19,699 bases of DNA from Desulfobacteraceae bacterium. GTDB lineage: Bacteria; Desulfobacterota; Desulfobacteria; Desulfobacterales; SURF-15. Shown here piece after piece: positions 6,988 to 14,171 of this stretch (its first letter is position 1; every line of letters begins with the position of its first letter). The stretch spans positions 1 through 19,699 of the forward strand of contig QZKK01000236.1 of the NCBI GenBank assembly GCA_003599475.1, written 5' to 3'. The notes under the pieces are model-generated. The model searched no databases and had not been told where the DNA came from. It saw nothing but the letters and a program-made list of their open reading frames with translations. The position numbers were made by a program, and so were the translations under genes.

Positions 6988-7047
6988 GGCCGCTTGACAC
7001 CCGTGCTCACCTGACATAAGAATCCATATCCTGCCGTTAAAGCGGCC
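6988..7047 (+). promoter_or_regulatory. Candidate promoter enclosed by an 8-base inverted repeat
   Basis: TTGACA (6994-6999) is followed after 17 bases by TAAGAA (7017-7022), a perfect -35 box with a weak -10 box. GGCCGCTT (6988-6995) and its exact complement AAGCGGCC (7040-7047) bracket the promoter, the left arm overlapping the -35 box by two bases. It would transcribe the serine hydrolase gene starting at 7122. The arms could be operator half-sites or form a leader structure. Confidence 0.42.
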
Positions 7048-7121
7048 ATGGGTCATGGATTCCACTCCGCTCGACGGATGCAGGTTTTGATTCGAAACGA
7101 TCGCGCAAGAAGGAGGATGCG

Positions 7122-8222
7122 ATGCCTTACTTTCCAGGCATTGATAAAGAATGGAAGATCATGGAGGAGGCAGACGGGTTCGATCCGGTCCGGCTCCAGG
7201 AGGCGGTTGATTTTGCACTCGCCTCTGAAACCGACTGGTCGCAGGATATTGCAACAACGTTAACCCGGAGAATGGCCGAACCGCCTCCCTACGATGAAAT
7301 CATCGGCCCCATTCGACCCAGGGGCGGACCCAACGGCATTGTTCTCAAAGGAGGCCGGATCGCCGCCGAGTGGGGGGACACCTTCAAGCCCGATATGACT
7401 TTCAGCGCGACCAAGAGCTACGTCGCCGTCTGTGCCGGCCTGGCGCATGACCGGGGGCTGATTCCGGATCTCAGGGCTCCGGTAAGGGACCTTGTCGATG
7501 ACGGAGGGTTCGAACCGCCGCACAACCACAAGATCACCTGGCACCATCTGCTTCAGCAAACCAGCGAATGGGAGGGGACTCTTTTCACAAAACCCGATTG
7601 GATCGACCGGGGCAGGGATGTTTCGATCCGGGGGCCTCAGACGCAAAAAGGGGTCATGCGGGAGCTCCGGGAGCCCGGAACCTGGTTCGAATATAACGAT
7701 GTCCGGGTCAACCGGGCGGCTTTGGCCGTTCTGAGGGTCTGGCGCAGGCCGCTTCCCGAGATCCTGAAAGAGTACATCATGAACCCCATCGGTGCTTCGA
7801 GTACCTGGGAATGGCACGGCTACCGGAACTCGGAGGTTGTCGTCGGAGATCGCCCCGTTCAATCGGTTTCCGGCGGCGGGCATTGGGGCGGGGGCCTCTT
7901 CATCAGTTCCCGCGATCATGCCCGCTTCGGATACCTTCTGCTCCGAAAGGGCAACTGGAATGGGAAACAGCTTTTGTCGGAAGCCTGGATCAGACAGGCG
8001 GTAACCCCCTCCGAACAGAATCCGGAATACGGCTACATGTTCTGGCTCAATACAGGCAAAACACTTTCCCCGAGTGCACCCGAAAGCAGCTTCTTTGCCC
8101 GGGGCGCCGGTTCAAACGTGGTCTGGGTCGATCCTGAAAACGATATCGTCGCAGTATTCCGCTGGATCCTGAAAGAGAAGATCGATGAACTCTGCGGCCG
8201 GATTCTCAAGGCGCTTCGGTAA
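7122..8222 (+). CDS. Serine hydrolase of the beta-lactamase (class C/EstB-like) family
   Basis: The protein has 366 residues and an excellent AAGGAGG site five bases before the ATG. The nucleophile motif S-x-x-K is SATK (residues 95-98), and the second motif region is FEYNDVRVN, with Tyr191-Asn192-Asp193 where class C enzymes have Tyr-x-Asn. Near the C-terminus FARGAGSNVVW stands at the place of the KTG/HxG motif. This fold covers esterases, amide hydrolases such as 6-aminohexanoate-dimer hydrolase, D-aminopeptidases and beta-lactamases. No signal peptide is visible (MPYFPGIDKEWKIMEE), so a cytoplasmic esterase or amidase is likelier than an antibiotic-degrading enzyme. It is a single gene, converging with the metallopeptidase gene downstream. 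Confidence 0.85.
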   Translation: MPYFPGIDKEWKIMEEADGFDPVRLQEAVDFALASETDWSQDIATTLTRRMAEPPPYDEIIGPIRPRGGPNGIVLKGGRIAAEWGDTFKPDMTFSATKSYVAVCAGLAHDRGLIPDLRAPVRDLVDDGGFEPPHNHKITWHHLLQQTSEWEGTLFTKPDWIDRGRDVSIRGPQTQKGVMRELREPGTWFEYNDVRVNRAALAVLRVWRRPLPEILKEYIMNPIGASSTWEWHGYRNSEVVVGDRPVQSVSGGGHWGGGLFISSRDHARFGYLLLRKGNWNGKQLLSEAWIRQAVTPSEQNPEYGYMFWLNTGKTLSPSAPESSFFARGAGSNVVWVDPENDIVAVFRWILKEKIDELCGRILKALR

Positions 8223-8263
8223 AGAATAACAGCCGCAGATAAAGCAGATAGAAAGAGGCTCGC

Positions 8264-8342
8264 GCAAAGGCGCAAAGCCGCAAAGAAGAAAAATGGCAAG
8301 ATTTGGATTTTGAATCTAAAATCCCAAATCTAAAATCTAAAA
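8264..8342. repeat. Short repeats and AT-rich hairpin between convergent genes
   Basis: GCAAAG occurs three times at exact 8-base spacing (8264, 8272, 8280). After it, GATTTGGATTTT (8300-8311) can pair with AAAATCCCAAATC (8318-8330) around a GAATCT loop with one bulged base, and TCTAAAAT is then repeated to 8342. It sits between the convergent hydrolase and metallopeptidase genes, so it may act as a two-way terminator; it also resembles low-complexity intergenic repeats scattered in some bacterial genomes. Confidence 0.5.
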
Positions 8343-8347
8343 TGGCG

Positions 8348-8722
8348 TTAACTGTATCCCAGCTCCGCCAGGTCCTCTTCGCTGAATCCGAGGAAATGGG
8401 CCAGCTCGTGCACCACGGTGATTTCGATTTCTTTTTCCAGCTCTTCGACGTTTGCGCACGCTTCGAGCAGCGGCTCCTGAAACAGGAAGATGGTATCCGG
8501 GAAAAGGGGTCTGTCCATGACGGAACGCTCCACCAGAGGCGTGCCCTGGAAGACGCCGAACAGCGTCTCATCGGCCGGGATGCCCATCTCCTCGAGGAGC
8601 TCGGGGGAAGGCCGCTTCTGTACGGAGATCAGGAGATTGTCCAAATGGTTTCGGATCTCTTCGGGGATGCGGCGGATGGCTCGCATGACGATCCGATCGA
8701 ATTCTTTTCGGCTGACATTCAT
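8348..8722 (-). CDS. Minimal zinc metallopeptidase-fold protein (HExxH, Zincin_1/DUF1025 type)
   Basis: The 124-residue protein has HELAHFLGFSEEDL at residues 105-118, the HExxHxxG zinc signature followed by acidic residues typical of the short 'metallopeptidase family protein' group. The middle part, LFGVFQGTPLVERSV and PDTIFLFQEPLLE, also fits that family. Members are small cytoplasmic proteins with a minimal zincin fold; their substrates are largely unknown. The ATG at 8722 has GAGG very close upstream, a weak start signal. It is divergent from the NifX-like gene across a 136-base gap and convergent with the serine hydrolase gene. No partner is apparent. Confidence 0.88.
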   Translation of the reverse strand: MNVSRKEFDRIVMRAIRRIPEEIRNHLDNLLISVQKRPSPELLEEMGIPADETLFGVFQGTPLVERSVMDRPLFPDTIFLFQEPLLEACANVEELEKEIEITVVHELAHFLGFSEEDLAELGYS

Positions 8723-8782
8723 GCCTCAAATTTAGCATAAAGCCGAAGGCCCGGCACGAAAATTCTCGAATCGGAATCCTCC

Positions 8783-8811
8783 TTGACTTGAGGGATGCTT
8801 TTGATTAACAT
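8783..8811 (+). promoter_or_regulatory. Promoter of the NifX-like/FmdB/thioesterase cassette
   Basis: TTGACT (8783-8788) is followed after 17 bases by TAACAT (8806-8811), five and four of six matches. Transcription would begin near 8818, just before the start codon region, which favours the ATG at 8859 over the one at 8835. Confidence 0.55.
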
Positions 8812-8858
8812 TTCACCCTTGTTACCCAATCCAAATGAACCAATCACGGAGTGAAAAA

Positions 8859-9233
8859 ATGAAGATCGCCTTCCCCTCGCAGGAAAATCTCGGGCTGGAA
8901 AGCCCGATCTACGGACATTTCGGTACGGCCGGATACTTTATCGTAGTTGAGAGCGTCAACGGTAAATTCGAAACCCTCCAGAATTCGGACCGGGTCCACG
9001 AACACGGCGGATGCCGGCCGCTCGCCGCCCTGGGCGGCAAGACGGTAGAGGCGGTTGTCGTGGGAGGAATCGGAATGGGAGCCCTCAGGAAGCTAAACGC
9101 CGCCGGAATCAGAGTCTACCGGGCTGCAGAAGGAACGATTTCGGAGAATCTCGCGCTGATTCAATCGGGAAAACTTCCCGAGTATACATCGATGATGACC
9201 TGCGCCGGGCACGGCGGAGACTGCGCCCATTAA
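8859..9233 (+). CDS. NifX/NifB-like dinitrogenase iron-molybdenum cofactor-domain protein
   Basis: The protein has 124 residues. MKIAFPSQEN, then IYGHFGTAGYFIVVE and AVVVGGIGMGALRKLNAAGIRVYRA, is the ribonuclease-H-like fold of the FeMo-cofactor-binding family (PF02579). Such small stand-alone members are common in anaerobes that lack nitrogenase and are thought to bind Fe-S or Mo-Fe-S clusters. Candidate ligands are His20, His48, Cys52 and a C-terminal tail with Cys115, His118, Cys122 and His124. The ATG at 8859 has GGAG seven bases upstream; an in-frame ATG at 8835 lies too close to the expected transcript start. It is the first gene of a cassette with an FmdB-like zinc ribbon and a hotdog thioesterase, 17 bases before the next start. 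Confidence 0.88.
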   Translation: MKIAFPSQENLGLESPIYGHFGTAGYFIVVESVNGKFETLQNSDRVHEHGGCRPLAALGGKTVEAVVVGGIGMGALRKLNAAGIRVYRAAEGTISENLALIQSGKLPEYTSMMTCAGHGGDCAH

Positions 9234-9250
9234 ACTGCAAGGAGAAGGAC

Positions 9251-9505
9251 ATGCCCCTTTACGAATACCTGTGTACGGACTGCGGCAGCCTCAGCGAAAT
9301 CCTGGTCGGCGGCCGGAATGAAAAAGTCCGCTGCAAAGCCTGTGGAAGCGGAAATCTTAAAAAAATGCTCTCCGCACCGGCGGCTTTCTCCGGAGGCGCG
9401 CGGGATCGGATGCCCGGCCCCGGAGACACGGCATGCTGCGGCTCGAACCCGGGACATGCCGGCTGCGCAGGTCCTGGAAGCTGCTGCGGAAAAGCCCACG
9501 GATGA
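9251..9505 (+). CDS. FmdB-family zinc-ribbon protein with Cys-rich tail
   Basis: The protein has 84 residues, with an AAGGAGAAGG ribosome site right before the ATG at 9251. MPLYEYLCTDCGSLSEI and VRCKACGSGNLKKML give the two CxxC knuckles (Cys8, Cys11, Cys28, Cys31) of the FmdB/CxxC-CxxC-SSSS family, small putative regulators first noted beside formamidase and often of unknown role. The C-terminal half is unusual: a Gly/Cys/His-rich tail with Cys62, 63, 72, 78 and 79 that could hold a second metal or cluster. The stop overlaps the next start as ATGA (9502-9505), implying translational coupling. The long open frame upstream of 9251 is a shadow of the NifX-like gene. Confidence 0.85.
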   Translation: MPLYEYLCTDCGSLSEILVGGRNEKVRCKACGSGNLKKMLSAPAAFSGGARDRMPGPGDTACCGSNPGHAGCAGPGSCCGKAHG

Positions 9506-9966
9506 GGATTGTAAACCCCGAATACATCCGCCGCATCGATGAATTCGCCAATCGGTGCCCGTACTTCGGTCTTCTTTCCATGAGGATCCTGGAGGTGGGC
9601 ATCGGGTATTCGGTCATCGGGATCGAAGTGGCCCAAAAACACCTGCAGCCCTTCGGCAAGGTGCACGGCGGGGTATTTGCCTCCATTCTCGATGCGGCCG
9701 CCTTCTGGTCGGTTTACTACGATCTGGAGGAGGCTGACGGCCTTACCACCGTCGATCTCAAGCTGAACTACCTTGCGCCGGCATCTGCCGGCATGCTGAT
9801 CGCGAAGGGACGGCGGATCAAAACCGGCAAAACCCTCGGATATGCCGAAGTCGAAGTTGCAAACGGGGAGGGAAAAGTGCTGGCACACGGAACATCGACC
9901 GTGATCGTTCTTCCCGGCAAGGCGCCGGTTTTAGACCCCCCGCTCCCGCCCAAATTCCTCAGTTGA
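9502..9966 (+). CDS. PaaI-type hotdog thioesterase
   Basis: The protein has 154 residues. HGGVFASILDAAAFWSVYY (from residue 55) is the classic 4HBT/PaaI hotdog signature, with a central helix and a catalytic acidic residue, followed by the strands TTVDLKLNYLAPASAG and KTLGYAEVEVANGEGKVLAHG. Enzymes of this type cleave acyl-CoA or aryl-CoA thioesters in the cytoplasm, often as proof-readers of CoA pools. The ATG at 9502 overlaps the FmdB stop in ATGA; an in-frame ATG at 9433 would lie inside the FmdB gene and adds only Arg-rich shadow sequence. It is the last gene of the cassette. The substrate cannot be read from the sequence. Confidence 0.88.
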   Translation: MRIVNPEYIRRIDEFANRCPYFGLLSMRILEVGIGYSVIGIEVAQKHLQPFGKVHGGVFASILDAAAFWSVYYDLEEADGLTTVDLKLNYLAPASAGMLIAKGRRIKTGKTLGYAEVEVANGEGKVLAHGTSTVIVLPGKAPVLDPPLPPKFLS

Positions 9967-10142
9967 CCCGGAATATCCCAAAATACCGTCAGCCGAAAAG
10001 AGCAAAGACAACACAAATTTGGAACTCAGGAAATCAGGGAGGGGTTTCTATTGTTACACCCTTTTTGGCTCTTTCGTGAGTTCCTGAGTTCCAGATAGTT
10101 AAAACGGTATGCTTGAATTTTCTGAATCCCTCAGTTGACCCG
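9958..10142. repeat. Repeat element between convergent genes: direct repeats enclosing nested inverted repeats
   Basis: CTCAGTTGACCCG occurs at 9958-9970 (containing the thioesterase stop codon) and again at 10130-10142. Between them, GGAACTCAGGAAATCA (10021-10036) pairs with TGAGTTCCTGAGTTCC (10077-10092) at 15 of 16 positions, and ATACCGT (9983-9989) is complementary to ACGGTAT (10104-10110). The 183-base gap between the thioesterase and the MFS gene otherwise shows no gene. It may be a small non-autonomous mobile repeat or a two-way terminator; the direct repeats favour a duplicated or inserted unit. Confidence 0.5.
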
Positions 10143-10149
10143 TTGCGGG

Positions 10150-11406
10150 TTATTTTCGAGAGCTCAAGGTTTCCGGCATGCCGATCAGCAAAGGGAGGCG
10201 GATGAAGAGATCCAACCCCATTACCGCAAGGAAAACATACTGGGGCCCCAGGGTGTCCCAAATAACGCCGCCGATTAAAGCCGTAACCGAACTGAGCAGC
10301 AGCCTGCAGAACCGCATCAGCCCGATCCATCGCCCCATCTGTTCCCGCGGGACCAGTTCGAAAGACATGGCCCCGTTGATCGTCGCGCAGATATAGTAGA
10401 AACCCTGCAGGATTCCGGCCGCAATCAGGAATTCCGGCCGGGGCGCCCAGATGAGAACGAGATTGGAAGCCCAGAAAAGCGGAAGGGTCATATAGAGTGT
10501 CTTCTTTCGGCCGATCCGGTCTGCCAGCCTGCCCAGGGGGATGCCGAGCAGGAGCGAGGTCAGTGAAGAGCCTGTAACCATCAACCCCAGGATATAGGTT
10601 TCCGCGCCTTTGACCTCATGGGCATAGACCTGGCTGAACGGAAACACCATTCCAAGCGGCAAGGAACCGACCGAGACAATCACGAGCCATCGCTTCAAAT
10701 GGCGCCCCTCCCTCATCACCTGAGAGACATCTGAAAGGAAGCCGAGGAGCCTCGGTCGCTGCTCCACGGTGTGCGCATGACTTCGATCGGAAATTTTGAA
10801 AAAAATGAGAAGAAAACTGATCAGCGTGCCGGCGGTCGCCAGCAAAAAAAGGGGTCGGATCCCGGAAGCGGTCACTCCTCCGAAGTTTGCCACCAGGAAA
10901 GCGCCGATTACAGGACCTCCGATTCCCACGATACCGGAGGCAAACGTTTCGCAGAGCGTCATTCCGGTGGCACGGTCCGCATTTGCCAGGGAATTTGCGC
11001 AAACCGTGGCGCAACTGTGCCCGCTGATGTTTTCTCCCAGCCAGAATGCGGCCATCGCAAAGATGATGATCACCCAGCTAAAGGCGATGCCGTAGAAGAG
11101 ATAGGCCGCAAAAAGGAGGCCGATGCCCGTGAGGTAGACTTTTTTGATGCCGATCCGGTCGATCAACCAGCCTGCCAGGGGACTTGCCAGCCCGGCGATG
11201 CACATCCCCGCGCTGTTTACGATTCCAAGCTGGGTGGCCGTAGCACCGAGAGCGACCGTATAGATCGACTGGTAAGGAAGGACCATCTGGTATACGAATC
11301 GGGCGATCGATGAGCGTGCGACCGTGACTTTCCAGTCCCGGGGCTGTCTTTTGACAAAACCGATTCCTCTCGGCAGAGCCCTCGATGCAGATTGGTTTGG
11401 GGTCAT
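10150..11406 (-). CDS. Major facilitator superfamily transporter
   Basis: The protein has 418 residues and about twelve membrane helices. The MFS motif A occurs in both halves: GWLIDRIGIKK (residues 79-89) in the loop between helices 2 and 3, and GRLADRIGRKK in the second half. This is a proton- or solute-coupled permease of the inner membrane, and the overall pattern resembles drug/sugar-phosphate-like MFS proteins of unknown substrate. The ATG at 11406 is 10 bases after the stop of the upstream zinc-ribbon/winged-helix gene and has no clear ribosome site of its own, so translation is probably coupled. The first 30 residues are basic and cytoplasmic. Confidence 0.9.
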   Translation of the reverse strand: MTPNQSASRALPRGIGFVKRQPRDWKVTVARSSIARFVYQMVLPYQSIYTVALGATATQLGIVNSAGMCIAGLASPLAGWLIDRIGIKKVYLTGIGLLFAAYLFYGIAFSWVIIIFAMAAFWLGENISGHSCATVCANSLANADRATGMTLCETFASGIVGIGGPVIGAFLVANFGGVTASGIRPLFLLATAGTLISFLLIFFKISDRSHAHTVEQRPRLLGFLSDVSQVMREGRHLKRWLVIVSVGSLPLGMVFPFSQVYAHEVKGAETYILGLMVTGSSLTSLLLGIPLGRLADRIGRKKTLYMTLPLFWASNLVLIWAPRPEFLIAAGILQGFYYICATINGAMSFELVPREQMGRWIGLMRFCRLLLSSVTALIGGVIWDTLGPQYVFLAVMGLDLFIRLPLLIGMPETLSSRK

Positions 11407-11416
11407 CTCGGGGGGC

Positions 11417-11770
11417 CTACCAGAGCCGGATCCTTTTTTTGCCGTCCTTGAGCTCTCCCCTGACCTTCTCCATGTGGCGCAGCGCGGCGATTTCTCTTTC
11501 GAGGTCCCTTTCTTCCAGACCGACCCTCTCGGAGAGCCGCTTCGGTTCGATCGGCCCGTTTCTTTCCAGAACCTCCAGAATCGATTTCTGGGTGGGAGTC
11601 AGCTCCAGCTGCCCCCCTTTCGAGAAAGATTGGGCGCTGTGGACCGCCCAGGGGTCGCATGCCTTGAGAGTGGAAACGGAATCGATGAAGCAGTCCTCGC
11701 ACAGAATCTTCCCGTGATGCTCCCTCTGCCCTCCTTCCGGTATATCGCCCTTGCATCGTTCACAGTACAT
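11417..11770 (-). CDS. Zinc-ribbon plus winged-helix protein, putative regulator
   Basis: The protein has 117 residues. The N-terminal ribbon has Cys3-x2-Cys6 and Cys24-x2-Cys27 (MYCERCKGDI and KILCEDCF), followed by a conserved-looking KACDPWAVHSAQSF linker. From about residue 56 a winged-helix pattern follows: LTPTQKSILEVLERNGPIEP, then KRLSERVGLEERDLEREIAALR and a basic end. The ribosome site is AAGGAGATGAGGAC directly before the ATG. It precedes the MFS gene by 10 bases, so it may sense something and control or be made together with the transporter. I do not know a named family; DNA binding is inferred from the fold pattern. Confidence 0.78.
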   Translation of the reverse strand: MYCERCKGDIPEGGQREHHGKILCEDCFIDSVSTLKACDPWAVHSAQSFSKGGQLELTPTQKSILEVLERNGPIEPKRLSERVGLEERDLEREIAALRHMEKVRGELKDGKKRIRLW

Positions 11771-11877
11771 GTCCTGTCCTCATCTCCTTATCTTCGATAA
11801 AAACAAGAATAGATGCTACCCCTTTACGGCTTTTATTGAAATACATTTTTCGTAAGCGTTCAGGGGGGTCAAAGGTT

Positions 11878-12021
11878 TCCCGCCTGCAGCGGGATTCAGA
11901 GGTTCAGAACTGTGATCATCCCGCCGAAATAAAATAATCGCTTGAAAACTAAGCTAAATTTGATAGAGTCGGACAGGCTTTTTTCCGCACGCAGTAATCG
12001 AAAATCCCGCACTCGGCGGGA
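11878..12021. promoter_or_regulatory. Two identical TCCCGC-N5-GCGGGA palindromes upstream of the helicase gene
   Basis: TCCCGC-CTGCA-GCGGGA (11878-11894) and TCCCGC-ACTCG-GCGGGA (12005-12021) share both six-base arms and the five-base spacing but have different centres. A further lone TCCCGC lies at 11919-11924. The half-sites are 11 bases apart, about one helical turn, as for a dimeric repressor; they could equally be RNA hairpins. They flank the candidate promoter at 11942-11969 in the 292-base divergent gap 11771-12062, which contains nothing else I recognise. Confidence 0.55.
11942..11969 (+). promoter_or_regulatory. Candidate promoter of the helicase/DUF3800 operon
   Basis: TTGAAA (11942-11947) is followed after 16 bases by TAGAGT (11964-11969), five and four of six matches. 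The leader to the ATG at 12063 would be about 85 bases and would contain the second TCCCGC/GCGGGA palindrome. Confidence 0.42.
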
Positions 12022-12062
12022 GAAACCAGAACTCTCTACTTTATTGGGTATGGAGAAAAAGG

Positions 12063-14171
12063 ATGCCGGATACTCCAACGCTGCGTGAAGGCCAAATATT
12101 GAAGGGCTCCATTTTCCGGGAGCCGATGCGTATCGAGAACATCCAGGCAAGCGGTAAGGGAATATGGGTTCTCGGCCTTGTCGGTATCCAATCCGAACGC
12201 TTCCGGAAGGTTACGCTCCGGTCTGAGGATCTGGAGCAGCTTACAATTTTAGATACGGCATATCGATACGACGGCGACGGACGGTTGCTCCGCCTCGGCC
12301 TGCAGGCATACGCTTTGGGCATCGCCTACGAGTTCGATCCTTATTTCGGACTCTCCATTTCCCGGGTCGATCCGCTCCCCCACCAGCTCGAGGCTGTTTA
12401 CGATTCTCTTTTGAAGCTGGCCCGGGTCCGGTTTCTGCTTGCAGATGATGCCGGAGCCGGGAAAACGATCATGGCGGGCCTTCTCCTCCGAGAGCTGCAG
12501 CTTCGGGGACTTGCCGAAAGGATCCTGATCGTCTGCCCGGCGAACCTTTCCTTCCAATGGCAGCGGGAGCTTAAGGAAAAATTCGACGAAAAATTCCTCG
12601 TCCTCAAAGGGTACGACATCCGCGACCAGTTCGGGGTCAACCAGTGGCTCGAGCAGAAGAAAGTCATCACCTCGCTCGACCTCGCCAAACGCAACGACAT
12701 CCTGCCGGGTTTGAGGCAGGTGAGGTGGGACCTCGTCATCGTGGATGAGGCCCATCGCATGTCCTGGACGCCTCCTGCCCGAAAGACGGAACGCTATGCC
12801 CTGGGAGAGCTTCTCCGGGATCAGTCGGATCATATGCTGCTTCTCACGGCCACACCCCATAAAGGAGATCCGGCCAATTTCAGCCTGTTTCTCCAGCTTC
12901 TCGATTCGGATGCCTATGCAGACGTCCGTTCCATCCGCGAGGCCATGGACCGTCGCCGGGCACCTTTTTATTTGCGCCGCACCAAGGAGGCGATGGTATA
13001 TTTTCCCGAGCGCCGTCCGGACGGAACATGGGCGGCTGCAAAGATCTTTACCAAACGCATCCCGCATACCGTAGACTTCAAGATCGACGGAGAGGAATTC
13101 GACCTCTACAGAGATGTTACCCGCTTCGTGAAACGGCAAAGCGCTACGGCCGCCGCCCGTGGGGATGACCCTCGCGCCCGTGCGGTCGGCTTCCTGATGT
13201 CTCTCTACCAGAGACGGCTTGCCTCCAGTACCTATGCCATGCAGAGAAGCCTGGAGAATCGTGTCCGAAGGCTTGAAGATGGAATCAAGCGAGCACAGGA
13301 AATGGCGCGGCTTGCGCCTCCCGAGCTCCCCGATCCCGAAGAGATCGAGGAAATGGAGGATTCCGAACGCCAGCGACTCGAAGAGATGCTTGAAGCCATT
13401 ACACTTGCCGGCAATGCCGACCAGGTCCGAGAGGAAATCGGGGAGCTCCGGCAACTCGCAAAACAAGCCGCTGCCGTGAAAGGCTCGGGGGCGGAAGCAA
13501 AACTATCCAGGCTCAAAGAACTGCTTCACAATGAAGGCTTCTTCGGTGATTCCGAAAAGAGGCTTCTTATTTTTACCGAGTACAAGGATACCCTCGACTA
13601 CCTCCTGGAGCAGCTAAAGCTCTGGGGGTTTAAGGTCGGCTGCATCCATGGAGGAATGAAGCCCGGCTCTCGCGATGAACCCGGCACAAGAATTTTCTCG
13701 GAGCAGCAGTTCCGGGATGGCGAGATCCAGGTTCTCGTGGCCACAGAGGCGGCAGGAGAAGGGATCAATCTCCAGGTATGCAACATCCTTTTCAATTACG
13801 ATATCCCCTGGAATCCGAACCGTCTCGAACAGCGCATGGGTCGTATCCACCGATACGGCCAGCGGAAAGACTGCCTCATTTTCAATTTCGCGGCGACAAA
13901 TACCATCGAAGGCCGCGTTCTCCAGCGCTTGCTCAAAAGCTCAAGGAAATCCGGGACGCCCTCGATGACGACGCGGTCTTTAACGTTGTCGGTGAGATCC
14001 TTCCATCCATACAGGTCGAGCGCATTTTGCGCGACTACTATGCCGGAAGGCTTGGCGATGCCGATCTCGAGGAACGGATGCTCGAAAATGTCGATGAGGT
14101 TCGCTTTCGGGCCATCTGCCAAAACGCCCTGGAGGGGCTGGCATCAAAGAAGCTCAATCTGGAAATGTTGA
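12063..14171 (+). CDS. SNF2-type defence helicase, N-terminal part (frameshifted gene)
   Basis: Coherent helicase sequence covers about residues 1-624; the last ~80 codons up to the stop at 14171 are out-of-frame read-through with no family character. Visible motifs are LADDAGAGKTIMAG (motif I, ~127-138), DEAH at 228-231, LLLTATPHKGD (motif III), RLLIFTEYKDTLDYLLEQL and GCIHGGM (IV), VATEAAGEGINLQ (V) and QRMGRIHRYGQ (VI). This is a superfamily 2 SNF2/RapA-like translocase. With the DUF3883 domain encoded in the next frame it forms one ~1140-residue protein of the kind found in phage-defence islands, related to the DISARM DrmD group. The helicase core is complete before the shift, so a truncated ATPase could still be made, but without the nuclease-like end. 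Confidence 0.85.
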   Translation: MPDTPTLREGQILKGSIFREPMRIENIQASGKGIWVLGLVGIQSERFRKVTLRSEDLEQLTILDTAYRYDGDGRLLRLGLQAYALGIAYEFDPYFGLSISRVDPLPHQLEAVYDSLLKLARVRFLLADDAGAGKTIMAGLLLRELQLRGLAERILIVCPANLSFQWQRELKEKFDEKFLVLKGYDIRDQFGVNQWLEQKKVITSLDLAKRNDILPGLRQVRWDLVIVDEAHRMSWTPPARKTERYALGELLRDQSDHMLLLTATPHKGDPANFSLFLQLLDSDAYADVRSIREAMDRRRAPFYLRRTKEAMVYFPERRPDGTWAAAKIFTKRIPHTVDFKIDGEEFDLYRDVTRFVKRQSATAAARGDDPRARAVGFLMSLYQRRLASSTYAMQRSLENRVRRLEDGIKRAQEMARLAPPELPDPEEIEEMEDSERQRLEEMLEAITLAGNADQVREEIGELRQLAKQAAAVKGSGAEAKLSRLKELLHNEGFFGDSEKRLLIFTEYKDTLDYLLEQLKLWGFKVGCIHGGMKPGSRDEPGTRIFSEQQFRDGEIQVLVATEAAGEGINLQVCNILFNYDIPWNPNRLEQRMGRIHRYGQRKDCLIFNFAATNTIEGRVLQRLLKSSRKSGTPSMTTRSLTLSVRSFHPYRSSAFCATTMPEGLAMPISRNGCSKMSMRFAFGPSAKTPWRGWHQRSSIWKC
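13932..13940 (+). other. Site of the one-base frameshift in the helicase gene
   Basis: Frame-one sequence EGRVLQRLL stays helicase-like up to CTC at 13932-13934. Sense then continues in the -1 frame with AQKLKEIRDALDDDAVFNVV. The bases CTCAAAAGCTC would read correctly as Leu-Glu-Lys-Leu with one extra G (CTC GAA AAG CTC), so loss of one base next to an A4 run explains it. Confidence 0.82.

Noticed and set aside
7122..8222. Antibiotic-resistance beta-lactamase
   Set aside because: No signal peptide, an atypical second motif (Tyr-Asn-Asp) and no KTG motif; the broad family is mostly esterases and amidases.
13778..13934. ATG at 13778 as the true start of a separate DUF3883 gene
   Set aside because: The next 50 codons in this frame have no family character, whereas the other frame encodes helicase motifs V and VI across the same bases.
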